Below, in pieces: positions 9,467-18,867 of a stretch of 64,000 bases of DNA. The stretch is from Sphingomonas ginsenosidimutans. Its GTDB lineage: Bacteria; Pseudomonadota; Alphaproteobacteria; Sphingomonadales; Sphingomonadaceae. The stretch spans positions 62,001-126,000 of the forward strand of contig NZ_NWVD01000004.1 in assembly GCF_002374835.1 (NCBI RefSeq), written 5' to 3'. The notes below the pieces were generated by a model, which saw only the letters and a list, made by a program, of their open reading frames with translations, was not told the origin of the DNA and did no database searches. Made by a program: the position numbers and the translations under genes. Position 1 is the first letter of the stretch. Every line of letters begins with the position of its first letter.

Positions 9467-10693
9467 TCAGCTGCGATAATCGGCGTTGATCGAGATGTAG
9501 CCGTGCGTCAGGTCGCACGTCCACACCGTCGCGCGGCCTTCGCCCAGCCCCAGGTCGACGCCGATCGCGACGTCCTGCCCCTTCAAATGCGCGGCGACGG
9601 GGGCTTCGTCATAGCCCTCCACCGCCAGCCCGCCCTCGGCCACCTGTGTCGCGCCGAAGCGGATCGACAGGCGGTCGCGCTCGGCCGGCTCGCCCGCCTT
9701 GCCCACCGCCATGACGATGCGGCCCCAATTGGCATCCTCTCCCGCGATCGCGGTCTTCACCAGCGGGGAATTGGCGATCGACATCGCGATGCGATGCGCC
9801 GACGCGTCGCTCTCGGCGCCCTCCACCGCGATCTCGATCAGTTTCGACGCGCCCTCGCCGTCGCGCACGACCAGCAGCGCGAGCTGGCGGCAGACGTCGG
9901 CCAGCGCGGCGCGGAAGGCATCGGCGCCGTTGCTGTCGTCACCCGACAGCGGCGCGTTGCCCGCCGCGCCGGTGGCGAAGGCGAGCACGGTGTCGCTGGT
10001 CGAGGTGTCGCTGTCGACCGTGATGCACGAAAAGGTGCGCGTATTCGCTGCCGACAGCGCGGCCTGGAGGAACGGCGCCTCCACCGCGGCGTCGGTGAAG
10101 ATGAAGCCAAGCATCGTCGCCATATCCGGCGCGATCATCCCCGAGCCCTTGATGATCGCGGCGATCGTGACGGTCCGCCCGTCGACCACCGCGGTGGCCA
10201 TCGCCCCCTTGGGATAGGTGTCGGTCGTGCCGATCGTCTCGGCCGCGGCGCACCAGTCGGCGGCGGGTGCGGCATAAGCGGCGGCAAGCCCGGCCTGCGC
10301 CTTGTCGATCGGCAGCGGTACGCCGATGACGCCGGTGGAGGCGACGAACACGTCGGACGGGCGACACCCGAGATGCGCCGCGGTCTGCGCCGCGATCGCC
10401 TCCACCGCGGCGCGCCCGCGATGACCGGTGAAGGCGTTCGAATTGCCCGCGTTCACCACCAAAGCGCGCGCCTCGCCCAGCACCAGCGCCTGGCGGCACC
10501 ATTCCACCTCCGGTGAGGGACATTTCGACTGCGTCGTCACGCCCGCGACGGTGGTGCCGGGCGCCAGCTCCACGAACGTCAGGTCGCAGCGGTCCCAGTC
10601 CTTGTACCGCGCCCGCGCGACGCGCAGCGTGACCCCCGCGACCGGCGGCATGGTGGGGAAGGGCAGGGCGAGCGGGGAGATGGACACCGACAT
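9467..10693 (-). CDS. argJ: Bifunctional glutamate N-acetyltransferase / N-acetylglutamate synthase ArgJ
   Basis: This 408-residue protein matches ArgJ: VNAGNSNAFTG, STGVIGVPLP, and KGSGMIAPDMATML, in which the Thr of MATML is the autoproteolytic nucleophile that splits the precursor into alpha and beta chains. It transfers acetyl groups from N-acetylornithine to glutamate in cyclic arginine biosynthesis. The start is at MSVSIS; upstream in-frame extension is low-complexity and unsupported. Confidence 0.95.
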   Translation of the reverse strand: MSVSISPLALPFPTMPPVAGVTLRVARARYKDWDRCDLTFVELAPGTTVAGVTTQSKCPSPEVEWCRQALVLGEARALVVNAGNSNAFTGHRGRAAVEAIAAQTAAHLGCRPSDVFVASTGVIGVPLPIDKAQAGLAAAYAAPAADWCAAAETIGTTDTYPKGAMATAVVDGRTVTIAAIIKGSGMIAPDMATMLGFIFTDAAVEAPFLQAALSAANTRTFSCITVDSDTSTSDTVLAFATGAAGNAPLSGDDSNGADAFRAALADVCRQLALLVVRDGEGASKLIEIAVEGAESDASAHRIAMSIANSPLVKTAIAGEDANWGRIVMAVGKAGEPAERDRLSIRFGATQVAEGGLAVEGYDEAPVAAHLKGQDVAIGVDLGLGEGRATVWTCDLTHGYISINADYRS

Positions 10694-10737
10694 GGCCCCG
10701 CCATAAACCCGGCGACGGTGGGGGCAAGAGTGCTGCG

Positions 10738-11751
10738 ATGGATACGCTGGAGGATCTGAGCCGGCGTAGCGGATCGGGAACGGTCGGCGCGCCGCCGGCT
10801 TCGTCGCCATCGGGCCGCCGCCGCTTCGTCGGCAATGGGCGCGGGGTGATGCTAGGCGTGCTGGCGATCGTCGCGATCCTGACGGTCGCGCGGCTGGTGA
10901 CAATGGTCTGGCTGCTGGATGCGGGCTGGGCATGGAGCCTGCGCCAGCCGCTGCCGCCGGCGGTCGACCGCTGGATGTTCCCGGGCCCGCGCGCGCCCGT
11001 TCCGCTCGATCGGGCGACGTGGCTGACGTCGGCCGATTATGCCGATGACGCCGATGACGCTCCGTGGTGGCAGCGGATCGAGCCGAGCGTGATAGGGCTG
11101 CGCGTGTCGCCGGAAGGAAAGGTGCAGGATTGCTGGACCGAACGGACCAGCGGCAGCGCGCAGCTTAACGATCTTGCGTGCGAGCGGATCATGCAGCGCG
11201 CGCGGTTCGTCCCCGCCTATGATGCCAACGGTCGCGCTGTGGCGGTGGATATCCGCCAACGGATCAACTGGATCGCCCGCCCGTATCGGATAGAGCCGCG
11301 TGAGTGGAGCTACACGATCGACATGCCCGCGCATGGCGGCGCGTTGCGCTGCGACGCGATCATGGATGGCGAGCGCCTGGCCGTTTCTGCCAAGGAGTGC
11401 GAGCGTGAGCGTGAATGGGTACAACCGCTGCGTCGGCAGACCGGTCTGTCGGGCGCGCTTCGTATTACGGTCCGGACACGGTCGGCCGTCCGGTCCGGTG
11501 CGCCGCCCGCGCCACTGCCGCCCCCGCCGGCGCGCGCGCAGGTCGTGGAGGAAAACCGGCTGTGGATGCGGGTGGACTCCGACGGCACGGCGCATGATTG
11601 TCGCGACGAGCATATCGCGGGGGATCGGTGGGCGCCACCGGGCCGCAATCCATGCACGCTCGAACGACGGGTGGTGTCCCCGGCGACGGAAAGGGATCAG
11701 CAATGGGTGATACAGCGCCGCGTGATGGTGGAAACTACACCGCAGTGGTGA
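10738..11751 (+). CDS. TonB-C-like membrane-anchored protein
   Basis: This 337-residue protein has one membrane span at about residues 40-62 (VLAIVAILTVARLVTMVWLL) and a periplasmic part with a TonB C-terminal-like segment (VIGLRVSPEGKVQDCW ... CERIMQRARFVPAYDANG). Such domains occur in energy-transducer-like proteins. There is no Pro-rich spacer of classical TonB before the domain; a short Pro/Ala run lies near residue 255. It overlaps the next, similar gene by 49 nt. The exact function is unknown. Confidence 0.6.
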   Translation: MDTLEDLSRRSGSGTVGAPPASSPSGRRRFVGNGRGVMLGVLAIVAILTVARLVTMVWLLDAGWAWSLRQPLPPAVDRWMFPGPRAPVPLDRATWLTSADYADDADDAPWWQRIEPSVIGLRVSPEGKVQDCWTERTSGSAQLNDLACERIMQRARFVPAYDANGRAVAVDIRQRINWIARPYRIEPREWSYTIDMPAHGGALRCDAIMDGERLAVSAKECEREREWVQPLRRQTGLSGALRITVRTRSAVRSGAPPAPLPPPPARAQVVEENRLWMRVDSDGTAHDCRDEHIAGDRWAPPGRNPCTLERRVVSPATERDQQWVIQRRVMVETTPQW

Positions 11752-12266
11752 CGCCGGCGCACGAGGAGCGTCGCGCGACCGTCCTTGAAGGGCCGGTGTC
11801 GCGGCTGGGCCATAGCCTGTTGCCGGCGGTGTTGCTGGCCGTGGGCATGGCATTGCTGGTGGCGATCATCGGCCTGATCGCGGTCGCCGCGCACGACTGG
11901 ATCGAAGGGCGCCGCGATTTGCGTGCGGCGCAGGATGTCGCTGCCACCCGACGTGCGCCCGGTGGCCCGTCGCCCTCCATCAGCAAGGCGGGGGACGAAC
12001 TTAGCTGGTTCAGCGCCGACGATTATCCGCGGGAGTCGCTGCGCCGTGACGAGCAGGGCACGGTGACCGTTCGCTGGACGATCGGCGTGGACGGCAGGGT
12101 CAGTGAATGTCACGCCGCGCAATCGAGCGGTTTTCCGCGTCTGGATGCGGTGTCCTGCGAGGTGCTGGTGAAGCGCGCACGCTATTATCCGGCGCGCAAT
12201 GCGCAAGGGCAGCCGATCGCCAGTACGCGGCAGCGCCGTATCACCTGGCGCCTTCCCGAGGCGTGA
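11703..12266 (+). CDS. TonB-C-like membrane-anchored protein, second copy
   Basis: This 187-residue protein has one membrane span (LLPAVLLAVGMALLVAIIGL, residues 38-57) followed by a compact TonB-C-like domain: GTVTVRWTIGVDGRVSECH, SGFPRLDAVSCEVLVKRARYYPA. It starts inside the 3' end of the preceding related gene, suggesting coupled expression of a pair. It lacks a long Pro-rich spacer, so it may not reach an outer-membrane receptor as TonB does. Role unknown. Confidence 0.65.
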   Translation: MGDTAPRDGGNYTAVVTPAHEERRATVLEGPVSRLGHSLLPAVLLAVGMALLVAIIGLIAVAAHDWIEGRRDLRAAQDVAATRRAPGGPSPSISKAGDELSWFSADDYPRESLRRDEQGTVTVRWTIGVDGRVSECHAAQSSGFPRLDAVSCEVLVKRARYYPARNAQGQPIASTRQRRITWRLPEA

Positions 12267-12304
12267 TCCCGTCGCAAAGGTGGACGGCGCCGTGCGCGCG
12301 TCCT

Positions 12305-12577
12305 ATGTCCGTCCCCGCAATGAACCTGCTGCTGCTTCTTTCCGCGCTGCTGTCGGCCCTGTCCGGGCTGGGTGGGGGCGTGCGGCAGGCGCCGGTCGCG
12401 CAGCAGGCAGTGGCGCAGCAGGTGCGCGACGTCGTGGTGTCGACCGCCGCCGCGCGGGTGGCGCTGCGCCCGGCGCAGCCGAATGCCGCGCTGACGGATG
12501 TCGTCGCTGCACCTGTCGTCGCCGTGCTGCGTCTGGCTGCGGCCGAGCCGATCTTCGCGCGGCGCCGGCGCGAATAA
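12305..12577 (+). CDS. Hypothetical small exported protein
   Basis: The 90-residue frame begins MSVPAMNLLLLLSALLSALSG, a plausible signal peptide (a second ATG lies at 12320), followed by an Ala/Val/Gln-rich part ending in RRRRE. No family is recognised. It sits between the TonB-like pair and secA. Composition alone could arise by chance in GC-rich DNA, so confidence is limited. Confidence 0.4.
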   Translation: MSVPAMNLLLLLSALLSALSGLGGGVRQAPVAQQAVAQQVRDVVVSTAAARVALRPAQPNAALTDVVAAPVVAVLRLAAAEPIFARRRRE

Positions 12578-12691
12578 CGACGCCTCGCCCCACCGGTGGC
12601 ACCCGCCGGCGATTTGCGACGTTTCCCCTTTTTTCGCGCGCGGGCCGGCATGATCCGGTGCCGCGCCGCCATCAGATACAGGATCAGGCCC

Positions 12692-15433
12692 ATGTTCGGC
12701 GGCATCGCCAAGTCTTTGTTCGGTTCGTCCAACGACCGATACGTCAAGTCGCTCAACCCCATCCTCGCCAAGATCGCCTCGTTCGAGGACGGATTGCAGG
12801 CGATGGACGACGACACGCTGTCGCAGCAGACGGTCCGCTTTCGCGAGCGTCTGGCCGCCGGAGAGACGCTGGACGACCTGCTGCCCGAGGCGTTCGCGAC
12901 GGTGCGCGAGGCGGCGCGGCGCGTGCTGGGGCAGCGGCATTACGACGTGCAGATGATCGGTGGCATCGTCCTGCATCGCGGCGAGATCGCCGAGATGCGT
13001 ACCGGTGAGGGCAAGACGCTGGTCGCGACGCTGGCGACCTATCTGAACGCGCTGCCGGGGGATGGCGTCCACGTCATCACCGTCAACGATTACCTGGCCA
13101 GCCGTGACGCGGACTGGATGGGTCGCGTCTATCGCTTCCTGGGCCTGACCACGGGCGTGATCGTCCCGAACCTGACCGACGAGGAACGCCGCGCCGCTTA
13201 TGCCGCGGACATCACCTATGGCACGAACAACGAGTTCGGCTTCGATTACCTGCGCGACAACATGAAGTACGAGCGCCAGCAGATGGTGCAGCGCCCGTTC
13301 GCGATGGCGATCGTCGACGAGGTGGACTCGGTGCTGATCGATGAGGCGCGCACGCCGCTGATCATCTCCGGTCCGACCGACGACAAGAGCGAGCTGTATA
13401 TCGGCGTCGATGAGATCGTGAAGCAGCTGTCCGAGGACGATTACGAGAAGGACGAGAAGCAGAAGACGATCGTCCTGACCGAGGACGGGACCGAGCGCGC
13501 CGAGCGGATGCTGGAAGCCGCCGGGCTCCTGCAGGGCGCGAACCTGTACGATTTCGAGAATACGCAGGTGGTCCACCACCTGAACCAGGCGCTGCGCGCG
13601 AACGTGATGTTCAAGCGCGATACGGATTACATCGTGAAGGACGGCAAGGTCGTCATCATCGACGAATTCACCGGCCGGATGATGGACGGGCGCCGCTGGT
13701 CCGATGGGCTGCACCAGGCGGTGGAGGCCAAGGAAGGCGTGACGATCGAGCCGGAAAACCAGACGATGGCGTCGATCACCTTCCAGAATTATTTCCGCAT
13801 GTACCCCAAACTGGCCGGGATGACCGGCACCGCGGCGACCGAGGCGGCGGAATTTTACGACATCTACAAGATGAACGTGGTCACCATCCCGACCAACCGG
13901 CCGGTGCACCGCATCGATGAGGAAGATACCTTCTACAAGTCGACCGAGGACAAGTTCCGCGGCATCGCGCGCACCATCCGCGAACATGCGCAAAAGGGGC
14001 AGCCGGTGCTGGTCGGCACCGTGTCGATCGAGAAGTCCGAGCTTTTGAGCGAGTTCCTGCGCCAGGAAGGCGTCGACCATTCGGTGCTGAACGCACGCTA
14101 TCACGAGCGCGAGGCGCATATCGTGGCGCAGGCCGGGCGGCTGGGCGCGGTGACGATCGCCACCAACATGGCCGGCCGCGGCACCGACATCCAGCTGGGC
14201 GGCAACCTGGAGATGCGTGTCGAGGACGAACTGGCCGGGATGCCTGAAGGGCCGGAGCGCGACGCCGCGATCGAGCAGATCCGCGCCGAGATCGCGGTGG
14301 AAAAGCAGAAGGTGCTGGAGGCCGGGGGCCTGTTCGTGCTGGCGACCGAGCGGCACGAGAGCCGCCGTATCGACAATCAGCTGCGCGGCCGGTCGGGGCG
14401 CCAGGGTGATCCGGGGCTGTCGCGCTTCTACCTGTCGCTGGACGACGACCTGCTGCGCATCTTCGGTCCGGACACGCTGTTCGCCAAGATGATGCGCTCC
14501 TCGATCGAGGACGGCGAGGCGATGCCGCCGTCCAAGTGGATGACCAAGGCGATCGAGACCGCGCAGAAGAAGGTCGAGGCGCGCAACTACGACATTCGCA
14601 AGCAGGTGGTCGAATATGACGACGTCATGAACGATCAGCGCAAGGTGATCTACGAACAGCGCGCCGACATCATGGACGCCGATACGGTCGGGGAGGTCGT
14701 CAGCGACATGCGTGCCGAGACGGTGAATGCGATCGTCGGCGATGCCTGCCCGCCCAATTCCTATCCCGAGCAGTGGGACGTGCCGGGAATGAAGGCGCGG
14801 CTGGCGGAGATCCTGAACATCGAGCCGCCGATCGACGATTGGCTTCAGGAAGATGCCATCGACGTCGAGCTCGTGACCGAGCGTATCCAGGCCGAGGCCG
14901 ACGCCGCGGTCACCGCCAAGTCGGCCGAGCTGGAGCCGGATACCTGGACGCAGGTGGAAAAGTCGATCCTGCTCCAGAACCTGGACCATCACTGGAAGGA
15001 GCATCTGTCGACGCTCGACGCGCTGCGGCAGGTCGTCCACCTGCGTGCCTATGCGCAGAAGACGCCGATCAACGAGTACAAGCAGGAAGCCTTCAACCTG
15101 TTCCAGCGGATGCTCGACGCGATCCGCGAGGATGTGACGAAGACGATCGCACATGCGCAGTTCCGGATGCAGGAGCCGCCGCCGCTGCCCGACCTGCCCG
15201 ATTTCATCACGACGCACTTCGATCCGTTCACGGGTGAGGACAATTCGAACGATATCGATGCGGGCACGCTGGGCCTCATCACCACGCAGCTGCCGCCGTT
15301 GCAGATCATCCAGCCGGCCGCACCGGCGGAGCTGGGCGACGATCCGGCGAGCTGGGTCGGCGTGGTCAGCCGCAACGCGCCATGCCCTTGCGGATCTGGG
15401 CGCAAATACAAGCACTGCCACGGCGCGGCCTGA
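12692..15433 (+). CDS. secA: Preprotein translocase ATPase SecA
   Basis: This 913-residue protein is full-length SecA. Walker A (MRTGEGKTL) lies near residue 102, the second ATP site region ([13 protein letters not shown]) near 208, motif [12 protein letters not shown] near 490, and the C-terminal zinc-binding tail [14 protein letters not shown] that contacts SecB and ribosomes. It drives post-translational export through SecYEG. The start at [11 protein letters not shown] matches the family N-terminus. A strong hairpin follows at 15561. Confidence 0.98.
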   Translation: MFGGIAKSLFGSSNDRYVKSLNPILAKIASFEDGLQAMDDDTLSQQTVRFRERLAAGETLDDLLPEAFATVREAARRVLGQRHYDVQMIGGIVLHRGEIAEMRTGEGKTLVATLATYLNALPGDGVHVITVNDYLASRDADWMGRVYRFLGLTTGVIVPNLTDEERRAAYAADITYGTNNEFGFDYLRDNMKYERQQMVQRPFAMAIVDEVDSVLIDEARTPLIISGPTDDKSELYIGVDEIVKQLSEDDYEKDEKQKTIVLTEDGTERAERMLEAAGLLQGANLYDFENTQVVHHLNQALRANVMFKRDTDYIVKDGKVVIIDEFTGRMMDGRRWSDGLHQAVEAKEGVTIEPENQTMASITFQNYFRMYPKLAGMTGTAATEAAEFYDIYKMNVVTIPTNRPVHRIDEEDTFYKSTEDKFRGIARTIREHAQKGQPVLVGTVSIEKSELLSEFLRQEGVDHSVLNARYHEREAHIVAQAGRLGAVTIATNMAGRGTDIQLGGNLEMRVEDELAGMPEGPERDAAIEQIRAEIAVEKQKVLEAGGLFVLATERHESRRIDNQLRGRSGRQGDPGLSRFYLSLDDDLLRIFGPDTLFAKMMRSSIEDGEAMPPSKWMTKAIETAQKKVEARNYDIRKQVVEYDDVMNDQRKVIYEQRADIMDADTVGEVVSDMRAETVNAIVGDACPPNSYPEQWDVPGMKARLAEILNIEPPIDDWLQEDAIDVELVTERIQAEADAAVTAKSAELEPDTWTQVEKSILLQNLDHHWKEHLSTLDALRQVVHLRAYAQKTPINEYKQEAFNLFQRMLDAIREDVTKTIAHAQFRMQEPPPLPDLPDFITTHFDPFTGEDNSNDIDAGTLGLITTQLPPLQIIQPAAPAELGDDPASWVGVVSRNAPCPCGSGRKYKHCHGAA

Positions 15434-15468
15434 TCCGATCAGCGACCGGGGTGAATATCATTCCCGTC

Positions 15469-15489
15469 ATGCCGGACGCGTTCCGGCAT
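15469..15489. repeat. REP-like inverted repeat
   Basis: ATGCCGGA-cgcgt-TCCGGCAT, preceded by CCCGTC, forms an 8-bp stem downstream of secA. Similar dispersed palindromes are common between genes in sphingomonads. A different hairpin repeat occurs near 63468. Confidence 0.5.
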
Positions 15490-15560
15490 CCACGGTTGGG
15501 CCTATCGCGACTGCCGGGATGTTTCGGCAAACGGCGCCGGCCATTCGATCCAGGCAATAG

Positions 15561-15597
15561 AAAAGGGGCTGGCGTCGGTGTGACGCCAGCCCCTTTT
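15561..15597. terminator. Bidirectional intrinsic terminator secA / lipoprotein gene
   Basis: A perfect 16-bp stem (15561-15576 with 15582-15597, 5-nt loop) has AAAAGGGG on the left arm and CCCCTTTT on the right, giving a T-run on both strands. It lies between the convergent secA and the leftward lipoprotein gene and should terminate both. Confidence 0.9.
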
Positions 15598-15619
15598 CGA
15601 TGTCGGCAGGCCGCCTTGC

Positions 15620-16213
15620 TTACGGGCGCGGCAGCTTCACGGTCGGGCCGATCGAATCGACGACCGCGCGAGCGTTGAAGGCGCGGACGTTGCCGCGTTC
15701 CGGCGTGCCCTTGAACATCACGATCTCCGCCGAGGCCTCGTAGCGGTCGATGGTGCGGATGTCGGCACCGCCGCCCCACGCCCAGGGATCGCCCCAGAAC
15801 GGATCCCATGCGCGATAGCCCCAGCCGCGGCCATAGAAGCCCCAGCGCGGACCCCACAGCCCGCCGCCCCAGCCGCCGAAGCCCGGACCCCAGGCGCCCG
15901 GCGTCGAATAGGTCCGCGCCTGACGGTCGGTGTCGCGATCGGCCATGACGAAATAGTCATAGCCGTTCTGCAATGTCAGCTCCGCCGCGCGGAACAGCAG
16001 ATAGCGTTCGACGACGTCGCGATCAGTGACCGTGTTGCCCGCGAAGGTGACGCGGAAACGGTTCGGCTCGATCTGCGTATCGCTGTAACCGGTGCGATAG
16101 AAACCCGATCCGGTCGCCGGGCGATAGGTCGTTTCGGTCGCGCACGCGGCGACCAGAGTCGTGCTGGCTGCCAGCGCCACCACCATGGCCCTTCGGCCCC
16201 AGTTCTTCAGCAT
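15620..16213 (-). CDS. CC0125/CC1285-type lipoprotein
   Basis: This 197-residue protein has a lipoprotein signal peptide with lipobox LVAAC near residues 20-24 and then a conserved envelope domain: RFRVTFAGN, DVVERYLLFRAAELTLQNGYDYFV and a Gly/Trp-rich middle (GFGGWGGGLWGPRWGFYGRG). This arrangement resembles the CC0125/CC1285 lipoprotein family of alphaproteobacteria. It is presumably anchored in the outer membrane; its function is unknown. It converges with secA. Confidence 0.7.
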   Translation of the reverse strand: MLKNWGRRAMVVALAASTTLVAACATETTYRPATGSGFYRTGYSDTQIEPNRFRVTFAGNTVTDRDVVERYLLFRAAELTLQNGYDYFVMADRDTDRQARTYSTPGAWGPGFGGWGGGLWGPRWGFYGRGWGYRAWDPFWGDPWAWGGGADIRTIDRYEASAEIVMFKGTPERGNVRAFNARAVVDSIGPTVKLPRP

Positions 16214-16371
16214 CTACTAACCCTCCAACGCACGGGCCTTGATCCAGGCAGTGCGATGGGTATCGCATAGCCGCTGGCAGTGGAACGTGCGATGAACGGT
16301 TTCGCTCCGACGACAAGCTGCGACGCCGCAGCGCGGGGCCTGGTGACCGCAAAAAGAACCGCACAAGGGGG

Positions 16372-16399
16372 TTGCGCCGCCCAAATCCGCGTTTATAGA
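16372..16399 (+). promoter_or_regulatory. Candidate promoter of tRNA-Asn
   Basis: TTGCGC (16372-16377) and TATAGA (16394-16399) are 16 bp apart, ending 16 bp before the tRNA 5' end, as expected for a tRNA promoter. Nothing else is seen between 16214 and this site. Confidence 0.5.
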
Positions 16400-16415
16400 C
16401 GCTGCCTCACGCTGT

Positions 16416-16490
16416 TCCCTGATAGCTCAGCGGTAGAGCTCTCGACTGTTAATCGAGCGGCCGTAGGTTCGAATCCTACTCAGGGAGCCA
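16416..16490 (+). tRNA. tRNA-Asn (anticodon GUU)
   Basis: The 75-nt cloverleaf has acceptor stem TCCCTGA/TCAGGGA, a D-loop with AGCTCAGCGGTAGAGC, anticodon stem-loop CTCGACTGTTAATCGAG with anticodon GTT, the T-arm GTAGGTTCGAATCCTAC, discriminator G and an encoded CCA. Its 3' end (16474-16490) lies within the prophage attachment core, so the 3' end is now phage-derived but identical, and the tRNA remains intact. Confidence 0.97.
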
Positions 16491-16491
16491 C
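16474..16491. repeat. attL core, 18 bp
   Basis: TCCTACTCAGGGAGCCAC covers the T-arm 3' side, acceptor strand and CCA of tRNA-Asn plus one base. It is identical to 58890-58907. The flanking bases differ, so the core is 18 bp. Confidence 0.93.
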
Positions 16492-16560
16492 CACACCAAA
16501 TCAGCGCCGATCAGGACCGCTCACTTCCCTTGCTTCGGCGAGGAAAGGCAGCGAGTTACA

Positions 16561-16625
16561 CGATCATGGCCGATCATCGCCGATCACCGAATGCGGGGCA
16601 TCGTGGGGGCATCGCTGGGGGCATC
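16561..16625. repeat. Direct repeats between attL and the integrase: CGATCA x3 and GGGGCATC x3
   Basis: CGATCA occurs at 16561, 16571 and 16581, exactly one helical turn apart. Then CGGGGCATC (16594), GGGGGCATC (16605) and GGGGGCATC (16617) follow at 11-12-bp steps up to the integrase start. The GGGGGCA(T/C)C motif recurs in the same orientation at 58810 and 58822 inside the other prophage end. This is the layout expected for arm-type integrase or excisionase binding sites; the role is inferred. Confidence 0.5.
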
Positions 16626-16627
16626 CG

Positions 16628-18007
16628 ATGCTGACGGATCTCCGGTGCCGCAAGGCGACCCCGCGCGAGAAGGCGTACAAGCTGGCGGACGAGAAGGGCT
16701 TGCACCTCTACGTCACCCCGGCCGGCGCGCGATCGTGGCGGATGAAATACCGTTTCGCGGACAAGGAGCGGCGGCTGATCTTCGGCTTGTATCCGGAGGT
16801 CTCGCTGGCGGACGCCCGCGATCGGCGCGATGCGGCGCGGCGCCTGCTTCGCAATGGGATGGATCCGGGGGTGGTGGCGAAACAGCGCAAGGCGGAGGCG
16901 GTGCTGTCGGCCGAGGCCAGCCTCAAGGCGACGGCGATCGCGTGGCACGCGGTCAAGAAGCCGGGCTGGAAGCCGCGATACGCGCAGCAGGTGCTCGAGC
17001 GGCTGGAGAAGCACGTCTTCCCGGCGATCGGCGCGCTCCCGATCGAAAAGGTCACGCCGCCGCTGGTGCTGACCGTGCTGCGCGCGATCGAGGCGACGGG
17101 CGCGATCTCGATGGCGCATCGCGTTCGCCAGTATCTCTCCGACATCTTCGTGTTCGCGATGGCGTCGGGTTGGGCGCAGGACGATCCCGCTCATGTCGTG
17201 CGCAAGGCGCTGACACCGACGACGGGGCAACTGCGGCCGGCGGTGACGACGGTGAAGGCGGCGCAGCAGGTGCTGAAGACGCTGGAGGCGCGGCAGGTGT
17301 ACGCGGTGACCAAGCTGGCGTCGCGCTTGCTGGCGCTGACGGCCGCGCGCCCCGGCGTGGTGCGGATGGCGGCGCCAGGCGAATTCGAGGGGCTGGATAC
17401 GCCGGCGCCGATCTGGCGCATCCCGGCCGCGAAGATGAAGCTGACGCGCGAACGCCGGATCGACGTGACGTACGAATTCGTCATTCCACTGTCGCGGGAG
17501 GCCGTCGCGGTCGTGCGGACCGCGCTGGCACTGGCCGGGCGGAACGCGCCGTACCTCTTCCCGTCCGTGCGATCGGTGCATGCCCCGATCAGCGACAACA
17601 CCCTGTCGAAATTCTATCGCGACGCGGGCTTCCGGGACCGGCACGTCCCGCATGGCTGGCGCGCCACCTTCTCCACGGTGATGAACGAGCGTGCGGCGAT
17701 CGGCGATCGCGACGAGGAGCGCGCGATCATCGACCTGATGCTCGCGCACATCCCGAACGGCGTGGAGGCGGCTTACAATCGCGCCGCGTACATGCCGCGT
17801 CGGCGCACGATCGCGCAGGAGTGGGCGTCGATGCTGATGGCCGGCATGTGCGCGCCCGCCGACCTGCTGGTGAGCCAGCGCGGGGATTCACCCCGCGCGC
17901 AGCGCTCGAGGCGCGCGCGTGACCGCGGCGTCGATGCAGCGCCAGGCGCAGCAGCTCACGCGCGGGCTGGCCGCGCAGCTGTCGGGGCGGAGGGAGCGGG
18001 GGGCTGA
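16628..18007 (+). CDS. int: Tyrosine integrase 1 (P4-type, Arm-DNA-binding N-terminus)
   Basis: The 459-residue protein opens with the DUF4102-like arm-binding domain (KLADEKGLHLYVTPAGARSW, residues 19-38). Its catalytic domain has Arg241 (TAARPG), a KMKL lysine, HGWR (His342, Arg345), His374 and the nucleophile Tyr383 (AAYNRA). All the tyrosine recombinase residues are present. It lies 137 bp inside attL, so it is the best candidate for integration at tRNA-Asn. The ATG is at 16628; the C-terminal 40 or so residues are low-complexity and overlap the next gene by 89 nt. Confidence 0.93.
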   Translation: MLTDLRCRKATPREKAYKLADEKGLHLYVTPAGARSWRMKYRFADKERRLIFGLYPEVSLADARDRRDAARRLLRNGMDPGVVAKQRKAEAVLSAEASLKATAIAWHAVKKPGWKPRYAQQVLERLEKHVFPAIGALPIEKVTPPLVLTVLRAIEATGAISMAHRVRQYLSDIFVFAMASGWAQDDPAHVVRKALTPTTGQLRPAVTTVKAAQQVLKTLEARQVYAVTKLASRLLALTAARPGVVRMAAPGEFEGLDTPAPIWRIPAAKMKLTRERRIDVTYEFVIPLSREAVAVVRTALALAGRNAPYLFPSVRSVHAPISDNTLSKFYRDAGFRDRHVPHGWRATFSTVMNERAAIGDRDEERAIIDLMLAHIPNGVEAAYNRAAYMPRRRTIAQEWASMLMAGMCAPADLLVSQRGDSPRAQRSRRARDRGVDAAPGAAAHARAGRAAVGAEGAGG

Positions 18008-18677
18008 CCGCAAGGTCCGTCGCAACAGCTACGACGTCGACGATCGCCGCGCGCAGGTTTTCCGGCCGATCGGCGATGGCTCGGCCGAGGATGCGCTGGG
18101 CGTGATCGACAGCCTGGTGCGGGTCGTGTCCGACTGGGATGACGAGGAACGCCGCACCGGCGGCACCCGGCCGCTCGGCCTGCATGGTATCCGCGTCCTG
18201 GAAACGCTCCTCGGCCGACGCGGGACGATCGGGATCGACTTCCGCTCCGGCCGGATCGAGCCGGCGATCGACACGATCGCGCGCGTGGCGCGGCTCAGCC
18301 GCACGACCGTGATCCGTGCGCTGGCGAAGCTGAAGGCGCTCAAGATCCTCGACTGGGTGCGGCGCACGCAGAAAACCGACCGCGGCGGGTTGTTCGCGCC
18401 CCAGCGCGAGCAGGTCAGCAACGCCTATTTCCTCACCCCGGAAGGATTGCCCAAGCGCGTCGCCCAGCGGCTGCGTGACCTGATAGCGAAACGACGACGA
18501 CAGCGTGCGAACCGGACTACCACGGTTACGGAGGCCAAGGCGCCCGCGCCGCAGCCGATGAACGCCGAAATGGTCGACGCCCTCGCCCGGCTCGGGGCCG
18601 GAATCGCGGCCCGCGATGCAGGCCAGAGCGCGAGTCCACCATACGGTCAGTATCAGTCCTCAGGGGTTAAGGGATAA
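17919..18677 (+). CDS. Winged-helix DNA-binding protein, RepA-like
   Basis: This 252-residue protein (GTG at 17919; an ATG 15 nt later is an alternative) has a helix-turn-helix in the middle: AIDTIARVARLSRTTVIRALAKL, then KILDWVRRTQKTD. This resembles replication-initiator or plasmid-type winged-helix proteins. It overlaps the end of integrase 1, implying co-expression. The C-terminal part is basic and polar. It could be an initiator, an excision factor or a regulator; as the window shows no other replication gene in the prophage, an initiator role deserves testing. Confidence 0.65.
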   Translation: MTAASMQRQAQQLTRGLAAQLSGRRERGADRKVRRNSYDVDDRRAQVFRPIGDGSAEDALGVIDSLVRVVSDWDDEERRTGGTRPLGLHGIRVLETLLGRRGTIGIDFRSGRIEPAIDTIARVARLSRTTVIRALAKLKALKILDWVRRTQKTDRGGLFAPQREQVSNAYFLTPEGLPKRVAQRLRDLIAKRRRQRANRTTTVTEAKAPAPQPMNAEMVDALARLGAGIAARDAGQSASPPYGQYQSSGVKG

Positions 18678-18681
18678 AGGA

Positions 18682-18802
18682 ATGGGGCCGCTTGGGCGGC
18701 CCCATGCGCAGCTTTGATCGCTCCCCCCAGCCGAAAGGCCCGACACCCTTCGATCCGATCGCCAAGACCCGGCGGTCGGACGGGGCGGCTTGCGCCGCCC
18801 CG
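18682..18802. terminator. Two GC-rich hairpins between convergent genes
   Basis: ATGGGGCCGC-ttgg-GCGGCCCCAT (18682-18705, 10-bp stem) and CGGGGCGGC-ttgc-GCCGCCCCG (18781-18802, 9-bp stem) lie between the rightward HTH gene and the leftward integrase 2. They lack T-tracts but are well placed to end both transcripts. Confidence 0.6.
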
Positions 18803-18867
18803 ATGCTCCCTAGGAGGAGCAGGCGGATATCGCCGCGCGATATCGCGGCCGCGCGCGTGCTGCGCGG

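Noticed and set aside
12185..15421. A 1078-codon open frame on the minus strand across secA
   Set aside because: It is antisense to an unmistakable secA, has no domain signature and a low-complexity His/Arg/Leu composition, as expected from GC-rich third positions.
16280..16627. An N-terminal extension of integrase 1 reading through the tRNA
   Set aside because: It would translate tRNA-Asn and the att core; the arm-binding domain begins right after ATG 16628.
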